A stretch of DNA of 64,000 nt from Chelatococcus sp. HY11 (lineage in GTDB: Bacteria; Pseudomonadota; Alphaproteobacteria; Rhizobiales; Beijerinckiaceae): NCBI RefSeq assembly GCF_018398335.1, contig NZ_JAHBRX010000001.1:744001-808000 (forward strand). The letters run 5' to 3'. This document shows, piece by piece, positions 43,127 through 51,881 of the stretch. The notes under the pieces were generated by a model, which did not search any database, was not told the origin of the DNA, and saw nothing but the letters and a program-made list of their open reading frames with translations. How positions within the stretch are numbered: position 1 is the stretch's first letter; every line of letters starts with the position of its first letter. The position numbers were made by a program, and so were the translations under genes.

Positions 43127-44596
43127 ATGGCAGATAGCGCAATCGTCATCACGTCGGTCAACAAGGCTGGCGGGGCGGGCCAGATCACCTTGCTTGTCGG
43201 CACGAGCGGCGGGGGAGAAGACGAGTGCCTGATCTACATGACCTTGAACAGGGTCGAGATCTACGCCTCCAAGACCAACAACCGCGCCACCGCCACCAAG
43301 ATCGGCGACACGACCGGCACCTTCGTGCATGGCAACCTGGGTGTGTCGGAAACTTGGTATTATTGGTTCCGGGCGATCGACAACAACAGCCCGCCGCTGG
43401 TCGGTGAATGGTATCCGTTTTCGCCCACTGACGGCGTCGTGGCGACGACCAGCAATCAGGTGCCGCCGCCGAATTCGGTCGGCACGCCGCAGCTCCAGGA
43501 TGGTGCGGCGACCGCGCAGAAGATCGCCAATCTCGCCGTTGGCTCGGCCCATATTCAGGCGCTCGCCGTCAAAACCGCCAACATCGACAACCTTCAGGTG
43601 ACCGACGCCAAGATGGTCACCATGTCGGCGACCAAGCTGACGGCCGGCGTTGTTACCGCCACGCTGACGATCAACGCGCCACTGATCAACGGCGGCAGCA
43701 TCAACGGCGCCCGCATTCGCATCCAGGCGACCGATGGCACGCTCGTCGAGCCTGGCATTATCTTCAATTCGACGGTCGCGCCTAACGTCTCGTCGGTGCG
43801 CATCAGCCAGACCGGCGCGAATGGCGAGGCGGCTGTCTATGGCACCAATCTCGGAACGGGGCCGCAGTCGCACGGCGCGCGCTTCAACAGCGTCCCTATT
43901 ACCGGTCCGGCGGGCGGGGCGGCTCTGCTTGGCCTGCCGCCTGCATCCGGCGGCTATGCTGTGTGGTGCGAGAATGGCACGGTTGGGCCTTTCACGGGTT
44001 CTCATCCCGGCTTCATCGACAAAGACGCGCCGGACATTCCGCTCGGGTCAATCCTGGTCGACGGCGATGTCATTGATCGTCGAGGCGTCGATGACACCGT
44101 CACGTCGGTTTCGCTGTCGAGAAAGGCGATGGACCCGGCGGCGATTGGCATTCTGACGCGCCGGCACGCTCTCGATGAGGCTTCTTTGCACGCCGTGGTC
44201 GATGGATCCAACGTCCCGCCGATGAAATTCGACGAGACGGTCAGTCCGCAACAGCGCCTTGGCAGTGGCGCATTGGCCCTGAGGAAGCATCGCGAAACCT
44301 GGAAGCAGAGCAAAGCGAAGCGCGCGAACTGGGCGGGCCGCTTTGATGGCGTCGTGATCAACGGCCTCGGCGAAGGCCAGGTCCTCATTTGCGGGCGGGG
44401 CGGCGATATCGAGAAAGGCGACCTGGCCTGCACCTCGGATCTGCCGGGCATCGGCATGCGCCAGCCTGATTTCGATCTCGGTGGCCAGCGCGCCCAACTC
44501 GTCACGCACTACACCGTGGCCCGCATCCGCGAGGCCGTGACGTTCTCCGATCCCGACGAGGTCAAGCTCGTCGCCTGCATCTATCTCTGCGGTTGA
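43127..44596 (+). CDS. tail fibre protein with autoproteolytic-like C-terminus
   Basis: A 489-residue protein. The first half has repeated strands and a coil-forming section (QDGAATAQKIANLAVGSAHI). The second half, WCENGTVGPFTGSHPGFIDK followed by VINGLGEGQVLICGRGGDIE and a C-terminal VKLVACIYLCG, resembles the peptidase_G2-like C-terminal domain of phage and bacterial fibres. Probably a trimeric fibre or tip component. Confidence 0.65.
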   Translation: MADSAIVITSVNKAGGAGQITLLVGTSGGGEDECLIYMTLNRVEIYASKTNNRATATKIGDTTGTFVHGNLGVSETWYYWFRAIDNNSPPLVGEWYPFSPTDGVVATTSNQVPPPNSVGTPQLQDGAATAQKIANLAVGSAHIQALAVKTANIDNLQVTDAKMVTMSATKLTAGVVTATLTINAPLINGGSINGARIRIQATDGTLVEPGIIFNSTVAPNVSSVRISQTGANGEAAVYGTNLGTGPQSHGARFNSVPITGPAGGAALLGLPPASGGYAVWCENGTVGPFTGSHPGFIDKDAPDIPLGSILVDGDVIDRRGVDDTVTSVSLSRKAMDPAAIGILTRRHALDEASLHAVVDGSNVPPMKFDETVSPQQRLGSGALALRKHRETWKQSKAKRANWAGRFDGVVINGLGEGQVLICGRGGDIEKGDLACTSDLPGIGMRQPDFDLGGQRAQLVTHYTVARIREAVTFSDPDEVKLVACIYLCG

Positions 44597-44602
44597 GGCG
44601 CC

Positions 44603-45469
44603 ATGGCCGACAACAGAATCATGCTTCTTTACAACGCCCTATCGGACGGCGGCGCCTTCGCGGCCGGCTATGGCTCGTGGGTCACGGGCCTGCCGCTCGC
44701 GAATCTCCAGAACAACCAGCTGTTCAGGCGCGCCCGCTCCACCAATCTCACCCTGACGAGCACGCGCTTTCGCATCGGCTTCTCAGCGCCGATCGCCCAG
44801 CGGGTGTTCCTGCTCGGGCCGCATAACGGCTCCGGCGGCATGCAATACCGCATCAGGGGATATTCCAACTCCGGCTATTCATCCCTGATCTTCGACACGG
44901 GATGGATAGGCCGCTCGGTCTCGTCGCTCACCCTGCCATGGGAGACCTTCAACTGGTGGCTGGGCGGCGCCGGCACCGAGAACGACGACCCGGAGGTGAG
45001 GCCCTGGATCATCCATGTCTTCGACGACCAGGTCGCCGCCCAATATTGGCAGGTCGAGATCGACGACACCGGCAACGCGGCGGGCTATTTCGAGGCGGGC
45101 CGGCTGTTCATGGCCGATTGGTGGGAGCCGTCCATCAATTATCAGTACGGCAACAACGGCCTCACCTTCGAGCCCAATGTCATCCGGGAGACGTCGGCAT
45201 CGGGGGCCGAATATTCAGAGCGCCGTGGGCCGGCGGTGCGTGTCTTCTCCTTCAATCTCGACCACCTGCCCGAAGCCGAGCTCTATTCCTCCGGCTATCG
45301 CATGATGCGTCTGGCGGGTGATGACCGGGAAGTCTTTGTGATTCCCGATCCGGCCGACGCCTTTATTCAGCGCCGCTCCTTTCTGGGCCGGCTGCGCTCT
45401 TTTGGCTCGCTGTCGCAGAACACGTTTCAGCGCGGCGGGGCCTCCTTCGAACTCAAAGAACGCATCTAG
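44603..45469 (+). CDS. tail-module protein, possible receptor-contacting subunit
   Basis: A 288-residue protein with many aromatic strands (MLLYNALSDGGAFAAGYGSW, then WQVEIDDTGNAAGYFEAGRL). It lies between two fibre genes. No family recognised; a jelly-roll or baseplate role is possible. Confidence 0.55.
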   Translation: MADNRIMLLYNALSDGGAFAAGYGSWVTGLPLANLQNNQLFRRARSTNLTLTSTRFRIGFSAPIAQRVFLLGPHNGSGGMQYRIRGYSNSGYSSLIFDTGWIGRSVSSLTLPWETFNWWLGGAGTENDDPEVRPWIIHVFDDQVAAQYWQVEIDDTGNAAGYFEAGRLFMADWWEPSINYQYGNNGLTFEPNVIRETSASGAEYSERRGPAVRVFSFNLDHLPEAELYSSGYRMMRLAGDDREVFVIPDPADAFIQRRSFLGRLRSFGSLSQNTFQRGGASFELKERI

Positions 45470-45483
45470 ACCGGAGGCCTATC

Positions 45484-48246
45484 ATGGCTTTTGACCCGAC
45501 CGCACTCGCTGCGGTGGCGCGGCTTATCGCGATCATTCCAGCCAATTTCACCGGCTTCAATCATCAGACCGCGTTCCCCCAGACGGGGAATGACATGGGC
45601 GTCGTCGCCAATGCCATCGCGGCGGAGGCCTTGCTCGCGATCAATGCGGCGGCGAATCTGGCGGGCACCTCGACCACGTCAACCGCGATCGGCACCGGCT
45701 CCAAGTCGTTTGTCACCCAGGCCGGCAAGTCGTTCAATGTCGGGCGCTATGTGCAAATCGTCTCGGCGGCGAACCCGACGACGCGGCAGATGTCGGGGCA
45801 GATCACGGCCTATTCGGGCACGTCGCTGACGGTCGAGGTCACCACCGCGCTCGGCAGCGGGTCGGCTGATGACTGGACGATCTATCTGTCCGGCCCGGCG
45901 GGCAAGGGCGAGAAAGGCGACAACGGTGCGGACGGCGCCAATGGGTCGAACGGCGCCAACGGCAGCACTATTCTCAGCGGCACGGGGGCGCCTTCGTCGG
46001 GAGCGGGTGTCGCGGGGGATTTCTACCTCGACACAGGCACCATGCTTTTTTACGGTCCCAAGGTCGGCTCGGCCTGGGGATCGGGTGTCAGCTTGAAGGG
46101 CGCCAACGGCACCAACGGGTCTGACGGCGCCTCGGCGACGATCGCAGTCGGCGACGTCACGTCCGTTGCGGCGGGGCAGCCGGCGACGGTCACCAATGTA
46201 GGTACCCCCCTTGCCGCCGTGCTGGATTTCGAGATCCCGGCGGGGCCGGCTGGCGTGGATGGCGATGACGGGGCCGCCGCGACTATCTCCGTTGGAACCG
46301 TTTCCACCCTGACGCCCGGCGCTTCGGCCACCGTGGCGAATGCCGGTTCACCCTCTGCCGCCGTGCTCAACTTCGGCATTCCGGCGGGAGTTCAAGGCCC
46401 GGCTGGTCCCGTTATCGCGGCGTCCTGGAATTTTTCCACCACGACGACCGACGCCGACCCCGGCAACGGCAACGCGCGGCTCAACCACGCGACCCCGGCA
46501 AGCGCTACCGTCATTTATTTCGACAACCTCGACGCCGGCGGCGCCACCGTCACCGCCTGGCTCGATGCCCTCGACGATTCCACGACCACGGGCAACAAGG
46601 GCCGCCTTCGTCTCGTGGCGGTCGATACCCCGACGATCTTCGCCGATTATCGCGTGACCGGCTCCGTCGTCGATGGCACAGGCTACCGCAAGGTGCCGGT
46701 CGCCTATGTCGCCGGAAACGGCACGCCTTCCAACGCCGCGAGGCTTGCCTTCAGCTTCGCGCCGACGGGGGATGCAGGCGCGGCCGGTGCGGGCTCTGGC
46801 GACGTGACGACGGCTGGCGCTGTGTCTGCCGGCAATATCGCGGTCTTCGCCGACAACACCGGCGATGTCCTTGAGGATGGCGGCGCATTCAGCTCCTATT
46901 CCGCCTCGCTCCTTGGTGGAGCCAATGAGGCGGCGTGGAAAGCGGCGCTCAACCTGGAGATCGGCACCGACGTCCAGGCCTATTCCGCAACGCTGGGTTC
47001 GTTCGCCTCACTGGCGACGGCGGCCAACAAGGGCTTTTACGCGACTGGCGCGGGCGTCGTTGCCGAATACAACCTGACGTCCTTCGGCCGGACGCTCGGT
47101 GGCCTTGCCGATTATTCCGCATTGAAAACTGGCCTCGCCCTGGTCAAGGGGGATGTCGGCCTCGGCAATGTCGATAACACATCCGACAGCACGAAATGGT
47201 CGGCCGCAGCCACGCTGACGAACAAGATCATCAACTTCGCCAACAACACGATCAGCGGCATAGCGACGTCCCACTTCGCGGCCAGTGTCGTCGACACCGA
47301 CAACACGCTGGCTGCCGACAGCGACACGCGCCTTCCGTCACAGAAGGCTGTCAGAGCCTATATCAACAACCTCCTGGCGGGCGCTGACTTCGCCTCGATG
47401 AAGGGCGGCATCAACGCCTCAACGAACCCGAACTACCCCGCCGCCAATGCGGGCGATACCTACCGTATCACGACGGCAGGCCGGATCGGCGGCGCTTCCG
47501 GCCCTGTCGTCGAAATCGGCGACATGGTGTTCTGCTTCGTGGATGGATCGAGCACCGGCGTTCAAGCCGCTGTCGGCGCGAATTGGAATGTCGTTCAGAC
47601 CAACATCGACGGCGCAGTGATAGGCCCGGCGTCATCGACCTCCGGCAACGCGGCATCCTTTTCGAACAGCTCCGGCAAGAGCATCCAGGACAGCGGTAAG
47701 GCTCTTCCTTCTGGCGCGATCGTTGGCAGCACCGACATTCAGACGCTGACCAACAAGACGTTGACCTCCCCGGTGATCAGTTCACCAACGGGCCTGGCTA
47801 AGGCCGATGTTGGTCTCAGTAGCGTCGATAACACCTCAGACGCCAGTAAGCCGGTATCCTCACAGCAAGCCGACGCGATCAAGGCCAAGCCCGAGGCCTT
47901 CATCCTCGCCTGCAGCGACCTTACCACGGCGCTCGCTGCCGGCACGGGCAAGGCTTATTTCCGGCTGCCCTATGCCTTCACCCTCACAGCCGTCAAAGCC
48001 TCGCTTCTCACCGCGCAGGCATCCGGCAGCATCTTCACCGTCGACATCAACAAGAACGGCACTTCCGTCATTTCGACGAAGCTCACGATCGACAACACCG
48101 AGAAGACGTCTGCCACGGCCGCGACGCCCGCCGTCATATCCTCCGCCGCCTTCCTCGCTGACGACGAGGTAACGATCGACATCGACCAGATTGGCAACGG
48201 CACGGCGGCCGGCCTCATCGTCGAACTGATCGGGAACCAATCATGA
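45484..48246 (+). CDS. long tail fibre protein with collagen-like repeats
   Basis: A 920-residue fibre. A Gly-X-Y run (GPAGKGEKGDNGADGANG) near residue 140 forms a collagen-like stalk. Two tandem copies of a VGxV...pGxxATVxNxGxxxAAVLxFxIPAG unit follow. The later part has the usual fibre motifs VDNTSDSTKWSAAATLTNK and TLTNKTLTSPVIS, and the C-terminal domain is likely the receptor-binding tip. Host range should depend on it and on the next gene. Confidence 0.85.
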   Translation: MAFDPTALAAVARLIAIIPANFTGFNHQTAFPQTGNDMGVVANAIAAEALLAINAAANLAGTSTTSTAIGTGSKSFVTQAGKSFNVGRYVQIVSAANPTTRQMSGQITAYSGTSLTVEVTTALGSGSADDWTIYLSGPAGKGEKGDNGADGANGSNGANGSTILSGTGAPSSGAGVAGDFYLDTGTMLFYGPKVGSAWGSGVSLKGANGTNGSDGASATIAVGDVTSVAAGQPATVTNVGTPLAAVLDFEIPAGPAGVDGDDGAAATISVGTVSTLTPGASATVANAGSPSAAVLNFGIPAGVQGPAGPVIAASWNFSTTTTDADPGNGNARLNHATPASATVIYFDNLDAGGATVTAWLDALDDSTTTGNKGRLRLVAVDTPTIFADYRVTGSVVDGTGYRKVPVAYVAGNGTPSNAARLAFSFAPTGDAGAAGAGSGDVTTAGAVSAGNIAVFADNTGDVLEDGGAFSSYSASLLGGANEAAWKAALNLEIGTDVQAYSATLGSFASLATAANKGFYATGAGVVAEYNLTSFGRTLGGLADYSALKTGLALVKGDVGLGNVDNTSDSTKWSAAATLTNKIINFANNTISGIATSHFAASVVDTDNTLAADSDTRLPSQKAVRAYINNLLAGADFASMKGGINASTNPNYPAANAGDTYRITTAGRIGGASGPVVEIGDMVFCFVDGSSTGVQAAVGANWNVVQTNIDGAVIGPASSTSGNAASFSNSSGKSIQDSGKALPSGAIVGSTDIQTLTNKTLTSPVISSPTGLAKADVGLSSVDNTSDASKPVSSQQADAIKAKPEAFILACSDLTTALAAGTGKAYFRLPYAFTLTAVKASLLTAQASGSIFTVDINKNGTSVISTKLTIDNTEKTSATAATPAVISSAAFLADDEVTIDIDQIGNGTAAGLIVELIGNQS

Positions 48247-49157
48247 GCCTGATCATCAACCCATACGTTTTCGCATCCGCAAAAAAGCCCCTCCTAATGA
48301 TAAGCGGGTTCGTCGGCGGTGTTTATCGCATGATCTATTCGCGCGACGGCATCACCTGGACGACGAATACCGGATTTACAGTCCCGAGCAACTATTCGTG
48401 GTATGCGGTTGGCTCGCTGTCCGGAACTCCCTGTTTCCTGGCGGGCGAGAATTCTAACGTCAATTCGTATCTCTACACGAACGACCCCATGGCCGGGTGG
48501 ACTGGGGGCACGGTTCCCGGAACAGCCGGAGGGTCGGGTGCATTCTCTGCGACTGAGGTCGTTATCCTTTCTCTCTCAGGCTCCGGTTCGCAGCGCGCGA
48601 CGGCGATTGCTGGCTCTTGGACGGCGATAGCGACGATCAACGCCCGCTGCGTCATTCATGACGGGACGGTGTTTGTCGCCGCTGGGACGAACGCGATTTA
48701 CACGGCAGCGTCTGCGTCAGGTACGTGGACCAATCGAGCCTCCGCGACATACACGATGAATGACGTCGCGAAAGGTGACGATGGGCTTTATGTCGCGGTC
48801 GGTGTCTCGGGCGCCATGCGCACTGCGACGTCGCCGACTGGCACGTGGATTTCCCGCACATCGTCATTCGGATCGGATAACATCAACGGAGTTTGCAAGG
48901 GCGCATCCTATTGGGTTGCGGTCGGCAATGCCGGAAAGATTGCGACCGCTACGGATCCAACCGGAACCTGGACGCAGCGAACTAGCGGGACATCGGATGC
49001 CATCAATAAGGTAGTCTACAATGCCGCGCTGGGGCTGTATGTCGCTTCCACGACGAGTGGAATACTCACCGCCACAGACCCAACCGGCCCATGGACCGCA
49101 AGGACAACACCGTCTTCGACAGCGGTTCGCGGTATACTAAGCTTGGAAGAGTGGTGA
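48243..49157 (+). CDS. tail-fibre-associated beta-propeller-like protein
   Basis: A 304-residue protein made of repeating units with GTWT or GPWT turns (GTWTNRAS, GTWISRTS, GTWTQRTS, GPWTARTT) spaced 40-45 residues apart, and AVG/YVA strands between. This periodicity fits a beta-propeller of sialidase or photosystem-type. It overlaps the fibre gene and may be its tip or chaperone. Confidence 0.65.
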   Translation: MSLIINPYVFASAKKPLLMISGFVGGVYRMIYSRDGITWTTNTGFTVPSNYSWYAVGSLSGTPCFLAGENSNVNSYLYTNDPMAGWTGGTVPGTAGGSGAFSATEVVILSLSGSGSQRATAIAGSWTAIATINARCVIHDGTVFVAAGTNAIYTAASASGTWTNRASATYTMNDVAKGDDGLYVAVGVSGAMRTATSPTGTWISRTSSFGSDNINGVCKGASYWVAVGNAGKIATATDPTGTWTQRTSGTSDAINKVVYNAALGLYVASTTSGILTATDPTGPWTARTTPSSTAVRGILSLEEW

Positions 49158-49214
49158 TCCACCGACCGCTGCTTCGCACCCCGGCCTGATTTCTCCCTCA
49201 AGAACCGCTCACCC

Positions 49215-49237
49215 GCCGCCCTCCGAGGCGGCTTTTT
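49215..49237 (+). terminator. terminator after tail fibre genes
   Basis: Stem GCCGCC/GGCGGC followed by five T, about 60 bases after the propeller gene. It separates the tail module from the lysis module. Confidence 0.75.
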
Positions 49238-49395
49238 CAATTCAGGTGCAAGCCCGCCCCCGGCTGCTGGCTTGCGCCGGGGGAAGTGAGCAGCCAGGGG
49301 CGGTGCCTCATCGCCGGGGGAGCGGGTCTGAGGTCGGCCATCGGAACACGGCCTAGACCGCGCCGCAAGCGAGTTTGATCTTCGGAGACATCCAA

Positions 49396-49521
49396 ATGAA
49401 ACTTTTGCTGATCGTGGCGCTCGTCGCCGCGAGCGCGAGCGCTTGCGCGTCTCGCGACAAGACCGATTGGGCAGGTGTCGCCAAGGGCGCCCACTGCGTG
49501 GTGGAGGGTTGCCGGCAATGA
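49396..49521 (+). CDS. 41-residue lipoprotein before endolysin
   Basis: A very short gene with a lipoprotein signal (MKLLLIVALVAASASAC, Cys17) and a 25-residue mature part ending with a second cysteine pair region (AHCVVEGC). Its stop overlaps the lysozyme start (ATGA), so it belongs to the lysis operon. A small outer-membrane lysis or spanin-type role is possible. Confidence 0.6.
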   Translation: MKLLLIVALVAASASACASRDKTDWAGVAKGAHCVVEGCRQ

Positions 49522-50375
49522 GCTTCAACCGCTCCACCTTCTTCGCCTATGCGCGCCGCTCGCCCTTCGGCGACAGACTCACGCAACAGCAGGTCGACGG
49601 CATGACCGACATCCTCAACGAGTGGGATGCCCATTACAGCCATCTGCCGCTGGCCTACCTCGCCTGCTACCTCGGCCAGGTCTTCCGCGAAACCGGCGGC
49701 ACGATGGTCCCGGTTCGGGAGACTTTCGCCACCAGCGATAAGCAGGCCATGACGCGGCTCGAGACGGCGTGGACGTCCGGCAAGCTGCCCAGCGTGAAAA
49801 CCCCGTACTGGCGCAAGGGCTGGTTTGGTCGCGGGCGCATGCAGATAACCCATGCCGAAAACTACGCCTATGCGCAGGCCAAGTCCGGCCTGCCGATTGT
49901 GGCTGACCCGTCGCTGATGCTCGACAGCAAGGCGGATCTCAAGGTCTCGCTGCCCGGCACGATCGAGGGATGGTGGACGCGCGGCAAGCACCGCATGTCG
50001 ATGTATCTCGATCGCCCGGACCCGGACTTCGAGGGCGCTCGGCGCATCGTCAACGGCACGGACAAGGCGAAGTTGGTGGCGACCTACTGCGAGGCTTTCC
50101 TCGCCGCCCTCAAGGCCGCCGAGATCGGCAAGGCGCAACCGGTCGACGCGCTGCCGGCGCTCGCCGTGCCCGATGATATCAAGCCGGCTGAGAGCAAATC
50201 GCTCTGGTCGGCGCTGCTCACCTTCGCCACGGGCGGCGGCGGCCTCGCCTTCCTCGGCGCCATCGACAACCCGATGTCGCTCGCCGCCTTCGCCCTTGTG
50301 CTGGCGGCCGGCGGCATCGGTCTTTGGCTGGTGCTGACCGGGCGCGTCACCTTCAACCGGCGGCCGGCTCCATGA
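49518..50375 (+). CDS. phage endolysin (glycosidase, GH19-like)
   Basis: A 285-residue enzyme. The N-terminal catalytic domain (LAYLACYLGQVFRETGGTMVP, then GRGRMQITHAENYAYAQ) resembles chitinase/lysozyme GH19 folds; E58 or so in the RETGG segment is the likely acid. The C-terminus has two hydrophobic helices (about 235-280), so the enzyme could be membrane-tethered. It overlaps the small lipoprotein and the following membrane gene. Confidence 0.78.
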   Translation: MSFNRSTFFAYARRSPFGDRLTQQQVDGMTDILNEWDAHYSHLPLAYLACYLGQVFRETGGTMVPVRETFATSDKQAMTRLETAWTSGKLPSVKTPYWRKGWFGRGRMQITHAENYAYAQAKSGLPIVADPSLMLDSKADLKVSLPGTIEGWWTRGKHRMSMYLDRPDPDFEGARRIVNGTDKAKLVATYCEAFLAALKAAEIGKAQPVDALPALAVPDDIKPAESKSLWSALLTFATGGGGLAFLGAIDNPMSLAAFALVLAAGGIGLWLVLTGRVTFNRRPAP

Positions 50376-50638
50376 TTGCCGCCGCTCTTGGTGAGGCGCT
50401 GGCCTTCATCAGGCGCTACCCGCGCCTCATCGCCACGCTGCTCGCGGCGCTCGCGCTCATTGTCGTGGCCGCTCTCATCTACCGCCAGATCTACACCAGC
50501 GGCTACGAGGCCGCGCAATCTGCCATCGCCGAACAGGACAAGGGGGCCGTCGATGCGGCTGACAAAGCTTCTGCCCGTCGTCGGGCTTGCATTGATTCTG
50601 GCCGGATGTGGAGCGTCGCGACCGGCCAGTGTCGCTGA
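50372..50638 (+). CDS. Rz-like inner-membrane spanin subunit
   Basis: An 88-residue protein with one N-terminal transmembrane helix (LIATLLAALALIVVAALIY) and a periplasmic helical part. A second gene lies inside its 3' part in the +1 frame, the layout of Rz/Rz1 spanins. It overlaps the endolysin by four bases. Confidence 0.65.
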   Translation: MIAAALGEALAFIRRYPRLIATLLAALALIVVAALIYRQIYTSGYEAAQSAIAEQDKGAVDAADKASARRRACIDSGRMWSVATGQCR

Positions 50639-50777
50639 AGGTGAATGCCGGGTGTTTCGCGCTCCTGGTGTCCTGATCGATGGCCGCACCGCCGCCGATC
50701 AGGACTGGATTGACGACACGATCGAGCGGGGCATCGCCGGCTGCGGCTGGGCGCGGCCGCGACTGAGGGGGCTGTGA
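50553..50777 (+). CDS. Rz1-like lipoprotein overlapping Rz
   Basis: A 74-residue lipoprotein read in a different frame from the Rz-like gene over 86 bases. The signal MRLTKLLPVVGLALILAGC has Cys19 as lipobox, and AAGGGGG precedes ATG 50553. The mature region has CRVFRAPGVLIDG and IAGCGWARP. Overlapping lipoproteins of this kind are outer-membrane spanin partners. Confidence 0.65.
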   Translation: MRLTKLLPVVGLALILAGCGASRPASVAEGECRVFRAPGVLIDGRTAADQDWIDDTIERGIAGCGWARPRLRGL

Positions 50778-51025
50778 TGGATGAACAGAAGGCGCCCGCC
50801 ACGCGCTTGGCCGAACTGCCGGAAGAGACGCTGGATTTCTTGGCGCAGCTCCAGCCCGGTGACATCGTCCTGATGCGCGAAGGGATAGGGCTGTTGCGGG
50901 CGGTCTCCACCCTCGGCCGCTTCGCCCGCTGGGTGGCGATCACCGTGCTCGGCCTCGTCGCCGGAAGCGTGCTGTTCTGGGAGAGCGTGACCAAGATCCT
51001 GACATGGACGAAGGTCATCAAATAA
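50777..51025 (+). CDS. single-pass holin-like membrane protein
   Basis: An 82-residue protein with a charged N-terminus, one transmembrane helix (WVAITVLGLVAGSVLFW) and a short basic tail. GAGGGG ahead of the ATG. It closes the lysis cassette, a usual place for a holin or antiholin. TGATG overlap with the Rz1-like gene. Confidence 0.55.
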   Translation: MDEQKAPATRLAELPEETLDFLAQLQPGDIVLMREGIGLLRAVSTLGRFARWVAITVLGLVAGSVLFWESVTKILTWTKVIK

Positions 51026-51086
51026 AAAACATACTGTGTAGGCTAAAAGGCTTGCCTCCGCCTACTCAGTATGCGATAACAAACCA

Positions 51087-51263
51087 CCGAAGCAGTTCAG
51101 CTTCGGGTTTGAAGGGAGGTGAGCCGTTTGAAAATCCGGAAGGTAGTGCTGAAGATCAAGTTCCTCGGGTGGCACCTGGTCCTGATCATCAGCTAAGCCA
51201 ACGGGGATCGGGTGAAAGCCCGGTCCCCACCGGAAAGGAAGCGGCTCACCTCCTTGACAAGGA
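51087..51263 (+). ncRNA. structured leader RNA with SD/anti-SD long-range pairing
   Basis: The region contains a hairpin CCGAAGC/GCTTCGG (51087-51106), then GGAGGTGAGCCG (51115-51126). These twelve bases are perfectly complementary to CGGCTCACCTCC at 51242-51253. Between them is a GGGGA/TCCCC-type hairpin (51203-51227). The 3' arm ends CACCTCCTTG, the anti-Shine-Dalgarno sequence of 16S rRNA. Its TCCTTG can pair instead with CAAGGA (51258-51263), the ribosome site of the XRE gene. The two pairings exclude each other, which looks like a translational switch. Confidence 0.5.
51128..51196 (+). CDS. 22-residue basic/hydrophobic peptide, toxin- or leader-like
   Basis: A TTG start eight bases after GGAGG, then KIRKVVLKIKF (five positive charges) and a hydrophobic end GWHLVLIIS before TAA. 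A GTG three codons upstream is an alternative start. The size and composition match type I toxin peptides or regulatory leader peptides, and its ribosome site is covered by the 12-base long-range pairing. No homology is claimed. Confidence 0.45.
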   Translation: MKIRKVVLKIKFLGWHLVLIIS

Positions 51264-51270
51264 TATTACC

Positions 51271-51489
51271 ATGACCCCCGAGCAGTTCAAGGCGTGGCGC
51301 AAGCACATGAAGATCTCCCAGGCAAGCGCCGCCGGGCTGCTCGGCATCAGCGTGCCCTCAATTCAGCTCTATGAGAAGGGCAGCCGCCATGAGGATGGCC
51401 GCGCGGTGGTCATCCCGAAAGCCATCGAGCTTGCCTGCGCCGCGCTCGCGCTCGGAATCCGGGAATACGAGGGGCCGCAGGTGGGGTAG
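51271..51489 (+). CDS. XRE-family helix-turn-helix regulator
   Basis: A 72-residue protein with the XRE fold (QFKAWRKHMKISQASAAGLLGISVPSIQLYEKGSRH). Short HTH proteins of this type act as single-domain repressors or antitoxin-like regulators. AAGGAT precedes the ATG but may be hidden in an RNA hairpin. Its position at the end of the prophage beside attR is typical of lysogen-expressed genes. Confidence 0.75.
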   Translation: MTPEQFKAWRKHMKISQASAAGLLGISVPSIQLYEKGSRHEDGRAVVIPKAIELACAALALGIREYEGPQVG

Positions 51490-51586
51490 GGGCGAGGCGC
51501 CGCCCTGTCCTTCGAGATGGGCTGTTTTTTGCGTTGTTTGTTCTTTTTCTGTTCTCATATCGTGGGCTGGCGTAGGATGCCGGGCT

Positions 51587-51871
51587 ATGAACATGACATT
51601 AGAAAACATGCGGTCACTGGGCGTGAGATCGCTCCACATTTGGTGCACAGGCCCCCATAGTTGTGGCCGACATGCGATAGCGTCCCTGGACGCACTCAAT
51701 GATGCGGTCGATCTCGTGGTGCTCTCTCGACACTTTCGGTGCCATGTCTGCGGGAGCCGGGCGAGCTATTCGATGCCCAACTGGACAGAGCGGTCCGCTC
51801 GCAATGGTTCGGTGCGAGCGGAGCCGCCGCAATTCTCGGTCCTGCCAAGTCCGCAAAGATGGGGCGGGTGA
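51587..51871 (+). CDS. small zinc-finger-like protein near attR
   Basis: A 94-residue protein with LENMRSLGVRSLHIWCTGPHSCGRH, then RHFRCHVCGSRAS, two cysteine/histidine clusters that could hold zinc. It is a form seen in Rhizobiales chromosomes and phages without known function. AGGA precedes ATG 51587. The C-terminal part past residue 70 may be non-conserved. Confidence 0.55.
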   Translation: MNMTLENMRSLGVRSLHIWCTGPHSCGRHAIASLDALNDAVDLVVLSRHFRCHVCGSRASYSMPNWTERSARNGSVRAEPPQFSVLPSPQRWGG

Positions 51872-51881
51872 CGGCGGATCG

